A stretch of 64,000 nucleotides of DNA from Zychaea mexicana (taxonomy: Eukaryota; Mucoromycota; Mucoromycetes; Mucorales; Lichtheimiaceae): contig NW_026516675.1 in assembly GCF_025766255.1 (NCBI RefSeq), positions 1 to 64,000 on the forward strand. The letters run 5' to 3'. This document shows positions 56,398 through 64,000 of the stretch, piece after piece. Made by a program: the position numbers and the translations under genes. Position 1 is the first letter of the stretch. The number at the start of each line of letters is the position of its first letter. The notes below the pieces were generated by a model. It was not told the DNA's origin. It was given only the letters and a program-made list of their open reading frames with translations, and searched no databases.

Positions 56398-56910
56398 ACT
56401 GGACTATAGAGGAGAGACATCTGTCGAGCATTGCACGCGGCGAATTTGAAGCCTTTTTATAACTTTTTCTTCGCTTGCACCCCCAAAAACTTGTCTTTTT
56501 TTCCCACCCTCCCCCAAAAAAACACGACATCGAAAATTTCGCCTGTGACACCCGAACAACCGAGCATCCCTACATCACTGCACACAACAGTAGGGCACCC
56601 ATCACCAATAGTACAAGAATCCGCAGTACGCCTCGATCTAGCACCACCCATTACTGCAAAGCGGCGTGCCTCAGAGCGTGCTACATGCATCCCCAACCCT
56701 ATCAACAAATCCCCTTTACCCATAGAAGGGAATTCACAGCAAAAATGGCAAAAACGCCTCCTAGCCACGAAAAACGAAACACCACCACACAAACCCAACA
56801 ACAATATAGAAGGGATGGTAGTCATCAACAGCTATGAGGTCATACCATCACCCCACTATGTCCGCATGCTTGAAAATAGTCCGCTTGCTACACAAGGTAC
56901 CACTACTATA
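56398..56910 (+). mobile_element. Site-specific LINE, array copy 4, 5' fragment
   Basis: Begins at the fourth junction (ACTGGACTATAGAGGA) and carries the 5' UTR and the start of ORF1 (RLDLAPPITAKRRASERA, NPINKSPLPIEGNSQQK). It is closer to copy 2 than to copy 1. It stops abruptly in ACTACTATAATAAAACC, where unrelated AT-rich DNA begins. Confidence 0.82.
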
Positions 56911-58798
56911 ATAAAACCTATAAGAAATATTTATTTAACCTAGTTATACAGTTTATTTTTGTTATTAATTATAGGCAACACTAATTAAAATTAATCTAAA
57001 AATAAGCTAAGTTTTAAAAAGGTTTATGTTAAATACATACCATATGGATTAAACACTATGTCTTTTTGGGATTAAAAAGGGCATCGTCTCTTGAACTTAA
57101 GATTTTTAGATGTTATTCTTTTTTCATATCAATATGGAAATGGTGGAAGATCTAACGTTTAAGTGATATGGATTAACTCCCATAGCCGCCTCAGTACCCT
57201 TTATTTTTAACTTATGATATCCGTGTAACTTCCTAATATAGTAACAGGGTTGAAACGTTCATATAGTAAATCAGATGCGTAAATTTTGATTTCATCAACT
57301 CCGAAGCTCCGACGTTGTCACATCATGGAGAAATAAGGAATAAATGTGTAAAAAAATAGAAAAATGAGAGAAAATAATTTTTTTCACCAAATCAGGCATA
57401 ATAATCAGTACTAGGGTTTTGATATACTGCTTCCATGCATAGTGACTATGCCTAGTCGCAGTTTTGAGCCAATCGGAGAACCCCGAGTCTCATATAGAAT
57501 TAGTAGATTTGAGGTACATAATGATGTGAAGTTGATGGCTCAACTGACACATGTGGTGTTTGGAAAAGGATAAAAGGTAGTATATAAAAAAAAGGGAAAA
57601 GGTAAAAAGGGTTCAGAAGAATAGGGTTGATATGTAGTAGAATACAAATAAACAGAATTCAGAAAATAAAAGGAATCAGGGATACGATGAATGCGAAATA
57701 CAAATATACAGAAACATGATTACAATAACAGCAAGTTCTACTTCTAGTGTCAATTGTCAATCCATGAATATATGTCTGAAAATCATTGGGTTAATCCCCT
57801 TTTATACACCTTGTCAAGAGGCTCAATCCATAACAATTAATTTTACTATATACAGTAAATTAATTTTAGTTCAGGATTTCACAGTCAAGCTAGCCTTCGT
57901 CTAAGTGTTCCTCAGCTAGAGGAGGGAAATGCTCACTACTGTTACGTCGCCTATGATTCAATAAAGTTTTTACAAAACTTTATTAATTCTTAAGAATTAA
58001 AAACATTTATAATAATTAAAAAATCTAAGAATTAAAATTCTTGATTTTTTTAAACTATTTTAATATTTTTATATTCTTATACCCTAAGGAATTAACTATA
58101 AACAATAATATAAGGATAATTAATAATTATCTCTTATATTTAATTGTTATAGTTTAATTCCCTAACTAGGCGCACTCGGCCAAGAACGACACCAGGCACA
58201 GAGGACAACGATCTCTATTGGGTAGTTTGGACGGAGTAGAAGATGGAAAAATAGGGAAATGGATATAGCAATGTCTATACAACGGATGGAAACATAAGAG
58301 AGGGAGTACGATGGAAAATAAGAGGGGCCATGAAATTACAGGGTCATGGTAACAAGGTGAGGGTAACAAGGAAAAGGACAACGGAGAATAATATAAACTG
58401 CGCAGGGCAGGTAGCATGAGTACGTAAGAGAGTATAATATGGAAAATAAGGACGGATACAAATATAAGGGACAGGTCCCGTTAAAAGAAGCATAAAGAAG
58501 AAATAATATCTGGTGCCTATGGCCGGTACGATTTAGAGTTGAAGGAACGTAAAATGATGCGAGAGGAAATGACAGAATTATTTACAGAAAAAGAGCTAAG
58601 GGAAATAAGAAAAATAAGGGAACTAACAGAAAGGGAAAAAGAAGTATAATAATCCCCGGATGGGGGGTGCGAGAAGAATTGTGGGGAGTTGGGGGAAACC
58701 TGTGGATCGGATAGCTCATGATTAGCCGAAGCCAGAACTCGTTCGTCGGAAAAGAATGAGGCTGCAAAGCCTCACACACTTCGTGTCAGATGTCTCCA
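56911..58798. other. AT-rich intergenic DNA with repeat traces
   Basis: No supported gene in 1.9 kb. About 57890-57960 matches, inverted, the repeat at 12913-12980. An 88-bp imperfect palindrome lies at 58083-58170. Purine-rich GGAAAATAAG sequence follows. Confidence 0.4.
58083..58170. repeat. Imperfect 88-bp palindrome
   Basis: CCTAAGGAATTAACTATAAAC... mirrored by ...GTTATAGTTTAATTCCCTAA; hairpin-forming, origin unknown. Confidence 0.5.
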
Positions 58799-58872
58799 GC
58801 TCGCTTAGCTCAGCTGGTTAGAGCGTGGTGCTAATAACGCCAAGGTCAGAGGTTCGATCCCTCTAGTGAGCA
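58799..58872 (+). tRNA. tRNA-Ile (anticodon AAU)
   Basis: A 74-nt gene. The acceptor GCTCGCT pairs with AGTGAGC and is followed by discriminator A. The D arm is AGCTCAGCTGGTTAGAGC. The anticodon stem TGGTG/CGCCA has loop CTAATAA (anticodon AAT, read as IAU). The T arm is AGAGG-TTCGATC-CCTCT. No intron. Confidence 0.95.
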
Positions 58873-59079
58873 CTCTGGTATCTTTAAAAAATAATTATTA
58901 TTTTTTATATATTATTGTTGTTGAGTTGTGTCATTGTCGAGTCCTTTTGGGCACAGGTGTCACAGCATGTTTCTCGGCCCGAAACATGAACCAATGAGAT
59001 CTATGGAACAATCTTATGTATTGTCCATGTTCCTCTTTTATCCTTTATGCTTACAAGAAGTTACCACACCAATCGCGAT
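58873..59079. other. Spacer after tRNA-Ile
   Basis: Starts with an AT-rich run that may hold the Pol III terminator region (TCTTTAAAAAA at about 58881); no T run immediately after the tRNA. No gene seen. Confidence 0.3.
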
Positions 59080-59945
59080 TAGGGGCAGGTTGAGGACGGG
59101 TCAACGGGTCAGTTTAATGCTTTTCTGACCCGTGGGTCAACCTGTCTAACCCTTGACCCGACCCATTGACCCATTGTGACCCGTGTATACATATGATATC
59201 TATGAGGTACTTGTAATCAAGTAGTCAATCTTCTTATTGGGAAGCATCATTATATTAAAGATGTAGTTGTCAATATGTCTGCTATAGAACTGTAACATAA
59301 AACGTACTTATATTCTTTTTCATTGTGGGATCATATTTTATATTCAAAAGTGTAAGATAAGTAAGCTATAAGCAGTATATGTAATAGTAGTAAAGAAGTA
59401 GCAAAGTAAAGAAGTAGCAATAGTACAATGAGAATAGACAATAGAGAGTGGCAGTGAGAGACGAGATTTGACAAAAGACGTAGAAGGAATTAAGAAAAGA
59501 AAAATGAAAGAAGAATGAAGAAATGAAAAGAAAAGGGAAAAGGGAAAAGGATTAGGGGCATTTAAAGGAAGTCGATTTTTAACCACACTTTAACCATTAT
59601 GCTTTCTTTAATGCATGTGAGCGCAAATGATTTCTTTTGTTATGGCACAAACCCCTTTACCTTTAAGAATAATCACACAAAACGTAGATATTGCTAGCAC
59701 TGCTAGGAATTTGCGTGCCATCATCTTAAAGAGCTGTGTATACATGTAGTTTTGCACTTCCAGTGCTCAAGCTCAGGTTGATTGACACCTCCTTTGTCAC
59801 CAAATCAAAATCAGTAGTGACCCGTCAACCCGAGTTTTGACCCATCGGGTTGAATGGGTCGGGTCGGGTCAGTGCTTTCTTGACCCATAGGTCAATGGGT
59901 CAGACCCTTGACCCGGCCCGACCCGTCCAATTGTGACCCCTGGTT
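59080..59945. mobile_element. GACCC-rich inverted element, probably non-autonomous DNA transposon
   Basis: Both ends are dense in GGGTC/GACCC motifs in opposite orientation (59092-59175 and 59815-59935). The outer ends read AGGGGCAGGTTGAGGACGGG and, inverted, AGGGGTCACAATTGGACGGG. The interior is AT-rich without a gene. The style resembles the AACCG-rich hAT-like element at 17872. No convincing TSD was found. Confidence 0.6.
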
Positions 59946-60499
59946 GTGGTGTTGTTGAGGCATTGTAAATATAGAGGGTACAGAAGGTTAGATTGAAAGG
60001 CAGTTTTCACTGTCGATTCCTCTTGTAAAGATCTCCTTATATACCTTTCCAAAGATACAAGGCTGAGCATGCTAGCAAACCACTTTTGCTCAGATGGCTC
60101 AGCAAGAACAAAGTACTTTCTATGTATGAATACGCATGTTAATTGCTCCATTCATTTCAAGAAGTGTCTATATACTATACTTCTGCAACTTGCATAATGC
60201 TTGCGCCTCTACTCAGCACCTTACTCAGCCTTTACTCAATATTATTCTTTATATGTATTGTTTTTTTTTCAATTAAATACTTAATCTATTTTGTAGCAAT
60301 CAAAAAATATTGTATTTTTTGTAATTGTATATGCCTTCTTTTTGAACTAACATTAAGGGTTTTATTATGGACTTTTGTTTCAATGAGAATAATCTATCAA
60401 GAGCTTCCATGCTGGCGTGCAGTTTACGAACCAAATTTGGGAATTCGTATAAGAGATTCAAGTCCGCTTGTGGCTGATGACTCGAGTCTGGGACGCACA
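59946..60499. other. Unassigned DNA
   Basis: No supported gene. A + frame from 60143 is open but has no motif and is AT-rich. Confidence 0.35.
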
Positions 60500-60928
60500 G
60501 GGAACCAGTTTAATATGCTCTACATATTGTATGAAACTAGTAATACTACGTCGCTCTAACTACTATAAGCACCACTTTTTTTGTAAAAACTATGCTTTAA
60601 TCTTCTAACGATGCAATGACCCACATCGTATAAAAAATGTTTACATTCTGTTTCTCTTATTCATTCTGAGATCGCTGTTCAATGTACAATAATAAACTAT
60701 TCTTTTCTACTGCAGTATTCAAGTATACCGCGATATTTGAACACACACATCAGCTTTCATTGAAAGATACCAAATTTCGCCTTTTTTATATATATGATGG
60801 GTTTGGTTCTTCGGTTCGATTCTCGGTTCTACGGTTCTCGTCGGTTCTAGTCGGTTCGGTTCTTGCTTTGGACAGTTTGGTTCGGTTCCCTTCAAGAACC
60901 GAACTGAACCGAACCATATGGAACCCTA
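60500..60928. mobile_element. Partial second copy of hAT-like AACCG element
   Basis: About 60530-60928 matches the reverse complement of 17872-18290 (GACCCACATCGTATA, ATGTACAATAATAAAC, GGTTC repeats). The right terminus GGAACCCTA ends at 60928 inside the LINE fragment. The left terminus was not found, so the left limit is approximate. Confidence 0.75.
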
Positions 60929-61815
60929 GTTCCAACCAAAACCTCTTCCATTGGCGTGACTGGAGAGGCTCTACGAAGGACGTATTGGCGTTAGTGATAA
61001 CGGTGGGGGTTACTACTTTACGGAAAGCACGGGTAGATAAGTGCTGTAAGGGCTGTGGAAGAGTAAAACTACGGAGGAGGGCGTTAATGGAGGAAGTGGG
61101 GTTAGAGGCGAAGTTTTGTGGAGGATGGTAAAATATATCAAAGAAAGAATAGAAGAAAAGATTTTGGGTAGCAATATGATAAAAAAATTGTAGAAGAATA
61201 TTACGATGTGACAAAAGATGGTTAGGTTTGCAGGTGAGCGTGCTAGAGTGAGGGTTAATTTCAAATGCATCTCCCACTGTCACTTTGTGTTTAGCCAATC
61301 GACTGATTACTGGAGGAGGAGTGGATGAAGAAAATGAGACAATACTATCTATGGGGAAGGACAAAAGTAAACCTAGAGAAGGGCAGTATAGCGCTAGGTT
61401 TTTAGGGCATGCATCAAGTGCACGACATAGTAGACCCCATAAGGACGTAGATAACGAAAAGGAATAAGGGCGCAGTGATGGGAAGAAAAGACATAGCAAG
61501 CCATCGTGTGGTTGGCACAATGAATTGAGAGAATGTAGAAGCCAGGGATGAACAAACGAAGAATATAGGTGGTTAGGGTATAATAAAGGCAAACCCCAGC
61601 GAAACTGCAGACTAAGCTGCTGAATCGTTGGATCTAAGATTGCTAATCCACCCTGTGTGCATGGTAAGAGAAAGGTATCATATGAGATTTTGGGGAACAT
61701 ACGGTGATTAACGAAATTATAACATAAAGATCGTAACGAGTTGAAAAATGATTTAGGAAAGGGGATTAAACGTAAGACATGCCATAATGAAGAAAGTAAC
61801 AGGACATTTAGCACG
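60929..61815 (-). pseudogene. L1-like LINE ORF2 fragment
   Basis: An uninterrupted minus-strand frame of about 295 codons, homologous to the part of the 7235-11053 protein after the RT domain: VLNVLLLSSLWHVLRL, NHRMFPKISYDTFLLP, GGLAILDPTIQQLSLQ, QSRQWKRFWLELG. It begins abruptly at 61815, where an LTR starts, and ends at 60929 where the hAT-like element starts, just before the expected zf-RVT motif. Both breaks are therefore explained by later insertions. Confidence 0.85.
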
Positions 61816-61936
61816 TGTAACAGTCTAGTAGTAACCCCCAAATCCTTACCCCCAAATATAACCTAGTCACACATGAATATCTACATCCCTATCTTGAATA
61901 AAGTTACAAGCAGTTGGTTTCACTCATACTTTTACA
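61816..61936 (+). repeat. Putative 5' LTR (121 bp)
   Basis: Starts TGTAACAG and ends TTTTACA (TGTAA/TTACA inverted ends) and contains an AATAAAG signal near its 3' end. It is placed exactly where the LINE fragment stops and 27 bp before the gag ATG. The right LTR is outside the window, so this is not confirmed. Confidence 0.55.
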
Positions 61937-61951
61937 TTGGTGGAGAAGCAA
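61937..61951 (+). promoter_or_regulatory. Putative primer-binding site
   Basis: TTGGTGGAGAAGC directly follows the LTR-like sequence; the TGG start fits pairing to a tRNA 3' CCA end. The matching tRNA was not identified. Confidence 0.4.
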
Positions 61952-61962
61952 AACTTCGAATA

Positions 61963-64000
61963 ATGGATCCATTTCACAATCAACAGAACAATCCTTTCGC
62001 AAATCCATGGGCAACAGAGCACCAGCAAGGCCTGTATCAGCAACCGCAACAAAACGACGAAGCTGAATCACAATGGCATGAGCAGCAAAGAATAATCCAG
62101 CAACAAATCGCATACGATCAGCAACAGTCGTACAACCAGCAAATCCTGCAACAACAGGGTAACAGCGAGTGGCCTACCGGCGGTACAGTCGAACTGACAC
62201 CAAACCAACTCAACCAGCTACAACAATTTCAGCACCAGCAACAATGGCATCAGCTTCAACAACAATATCAGCAAAACCTGCAAGAACAGCAACAAGCACA
62301 ACTTCAACACATCGACGGTCAGCAACAGCACATGGTAAACCAATTCCAACTCGAATTGGACCAACGCCAAAACGAATTTAATCGTCAACTTGAAGAACAG
62401 CGTGCCGAATTAGAACGTTGGGCACAAGAACAAGAAGAACACTGGAAGCAGAAACTGGCAGCACGAGACCTCGAACATGAGCAAGCAATCAACCAAATTC
62501 ACCAAAACTTCCATAACATGCACGAGTCATTTAATCAGCAACTCGCAGCATTTGAGGCAGGACCATCAGCACAGGCTTCAGACCTTCAAAGTGTTCTCAC
62601 AAACATTGATAGTCGGTACCAAGCTCGAGATGAAACGATGCAACAATTGCTTGAAGCAATCAAAGGAATGCGCAGTGGTTCAGTTCAGGAACCAAAAACC
62701 ACAACACACGAGGTTCAACAGCAGCTGCTCGAAGCCATTAGGGAGTTGAAACGAGATACACCTGCAGCCTCCTCGAGTCAGCCCCCTAGAGCAGCGCCAA
62801 CCACAGTCGATACACCTAATGCTGAAAATGCAACAACCGCAGGATCACTTCGTCGTTGGTGGCTTCGACAACCCAGAGCAGATTCCACCGACGATGAAGC
62901 AGAGGTCCTACATGTACCCGCAGTAGTAAGATCAGATGATGGTAACAGTCGAGCCAGTATGCCAGTAGGGCGGCAAAACGTCGGCCAAGAATCAACCAAA
63001 GGGAAACGAAGATTGGTCGTACCCCCCTTCAAGGGAACAGCAACGGAAGACCCACATGCATGGCTATTGGCGTTCGAAAAAATCATGCACTATTATGCGT
63101 GGTCAGATCAAGAAGCTGCAAGTGAATTCATGGTGTCTCTACACGGAGCAGCAATATATTGGTGGGATGCGTTGAACGCCGATACTCGAGAAAGCTACAA
63201 CGCAGTCAAAGCAGCATTCAAAGCATATTTCGGTGCCGGCGAAGACACTGCAGCAGCAGCGCTCACAGAATTAGCAGACATGCATCAAGGACAAGAAAGC
63301 ATGGTTTCCTTTGGGGCCAGACTTAAAGTCACCCTATCCAAAATAGACCCAGCAATGAATGAGTCACTCAAACTCTTCTTCTTCGCGTCACACGCCCGAG
63401 CAGAAGTCACTAGAGAAGTCTCAAGAAGAAATCCTGCAAATCTGAACGAGGCAATCACGTATGCTATCAAACTCGAACGTCATGATCGCAACACAGCAAA
63501 CCATTACACATTGCTACACAACAAAACGAAAGCAATGCTGAAAAACGTGCCTCAAGCACCAACAGCACCGCTTGAGCCAAAGGAACTCACAAGCGATGTA
63601 CGCCCAATGGAAGACGTCCAAGCAACCAACTACCAAAAACACAAACATGGACGCTCAAACGGATACAAAGGAAAAGGACGATCATTCACCAAAAAACAAA
63701 GCAGCAACAACAACAAATACAACAATAGCAGCAGACGCCCAAACAGCAACGACAAAAAAGGCTGCTACCACTGCGGCCGTACCAACCACCTAGTCAAAGA
63801 TTGTTGGTTCGCAAAGAACGGCAGCAGCAGCGTAAACCAGCAAAAGATCAACAGCGAGACAACCACCGGCAGCCAGACGACGACGGATTATCAACCAGCG
63901 ACACTTTTCGACAACCTAATGCAGCAACAAAACACACAGCGCATCATACAAATTCCAGCTAAACAATCATCACAAGCTCTCTCATATGATGACGAATCAC
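61963..64000 (+). CDS. LTR-retrotransposon gag, open at window end
   Basis: Open frame from ATG 61963 (MDPFHNQQNNPFANPW) to the window edge, 679 codons with no stop. The first 230 residues are Gln-rich, coiled-coil-like repeats (QQ, EEQRAELERW). A retrotransposon gag (capsid) domain is at about 350-480: VPPFKGTATEDPHAWL, FMVSLHGAAIYWWDAL, AAFKAYFG. A basic, Asn-rich linker precedes one zinc knuckle, CYHCGRTNHLVKDC (CX2CX4HX4C). The end (about 640 onward) leads toward a protease region not in view. Gag forms the particle that packages the RNA. Ty3/Gypsy is likely but undecided without RT or integrase. Confidence 0.88.
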   Translation, partial: MDPFHNQQNNPFANPWATEHQQGLYQQPQQNDEAESQWHEQQRIIQQQIAYDQQQSYNQQILQQQGNSEWPTGGTVELTPNQLNQLQQFQHQQQWHQLQQQYQQNLQEQQQAQLQHIDGQQQHMVNQFQLELDQRQNEFNRQLEEQRAELERWAQEQEEHWKQKLAARDLEHEQAINQIHQNFHNMHESFNQQLAAFEAGPSAQASDLQSVLTNIDSRYQARDETMQQLLEAIKGMRSGSVQEPKTTTHEVQQQLLEAIRELKRDTPAASSSQPPRAAPTTVDTPNAENATTAGSLRRWWLRQPRADSTDDEAEVLHVPAVVRSDDGNSRASMPVGRQNVGQESTKGKRRLVVPPFKGTATEDPHAWLLAFEKIMHYYAWSDQEAASEFMVSLHGAAIYWWDALNADTRESYNAVKAAFKAYFGAGEDTAAAALTELADMHQGQESMVSFGARLKVTLSKIDPAMNESLKLFFFASHARAEVTREVSRRNPANLNEAITYAIKLERHDRNTANHYTLLHNKTKAMLKNVPQAPTAPLEPKELTSDVRPMEDVQATNYQKHKHGRSNGYKGKGRSFTKKQSSNNNKYNNSSRRPNSNDKKGCYHCGRTNHLVKDCWFAKNGSSSVNQQKINSETTTGSQTTTDYQPATLFDNLMQQQNTQRIIQIPAKQSSQALSYDDES

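Noticed and set aside
60143..60559. 138-codon hydrophobic frame as a membrane protein gene
   Set aside because: AT-driven Leu/Ile/Phe bias, overlaps the hAT-like copy at its 3' end, and no homologous motif.

Overview
The window looks like a transposon-dense region of a fungal nuclear genome, most likely Mucoromycota and probably Mucorales. This is an inference from three things: short (about 50-90 nt) GT..AG introns, two eukaryotic tRNA genes with A and B boxes, and the element set (a Crypton with a GCR1_C-like tail, Tnp2/CACTA, FAR1/MULE with OTU, PIF-Harbinger, L1-like LINEs with a zf-RVT tail). I see no housekeeping protein gene and no bacterial features.

Layout, 1-28 kb. A decayed MULE transposase with a SWIM finger (1-2352) is followed by a Harbinger element with perfect 25-bp TIRs and TTA target duplications (2388-5110). 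A spliced host-type gene starts at 5380 and is cut at about 6860. From 6865 to 21932 lies a nested cluster: an AT-rich TIR element (6865-13881) carrying a nearly intact LINE (6945-12678); two 1.27-kb inverted arms (13826-15094 and 19666-20933), each with a copy of an unrecognised spliced gene; between the arms a decayed FAR1-MULE-SWIM-OTU gene interrupted by a hAT-like element with an 8-bp TSD (17872-18909); and a second AT-rich element with remnants of a chromodomain transposase (20879-21932). What may be the 3' part of the 5380 gene resumes at 21933. It is followed by an intact DDE transposase fused to a chromodomain (22390-23934), an intact Crypton tyrosine recombinase gene (24341-26562) and a decayed coiled-coil gene (26951-28101).

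Layout, 28-39 kb. A Tnp2/CACTA-type transposase with three in-frame stops (28312-31530) is followed by gene-poor DNA, a 3.85-kb Foldback-like element whose 1.4-kb inverted arms end in a 21-22-bp minisatellite (33797-37649), and a small relative of it (37887-38347).

Layout, 39-64 kb. A tRNA-Glu(UUC) gene (39108-39179) abuts a head-to-tail array of three near-full-length LINEs and a truncated fourth (period about 5.65 kb). Every junction repeats the first 16 nt of the tRNA, so the family appears to be site-specific. ORF1 and ORF2 overlap as TAATG in every copy. Stops and most copy-to-copy differences are transitions, as expected from cytosine deamination. Further right are AT-rich DNA, a tRNA-Ile(AAU) gene (58799-58872), a GACCC-rich repeat element, a second hAT-like copy, a LINE fragment cut by it, and the 5' end of an LTR retrotransposon (121-bp LTR, gag ORF running off the window end).

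Intact and possibly competent coding units are the Harbinger transposase, the L1-like LINE ORFs, the chromodomain DDE transposase, the Crypton recombinase and the LTR-element gag. Most others are pseudogenes. Nested insertions give a relative order of events, and several junctions carry clear target-site duplications.
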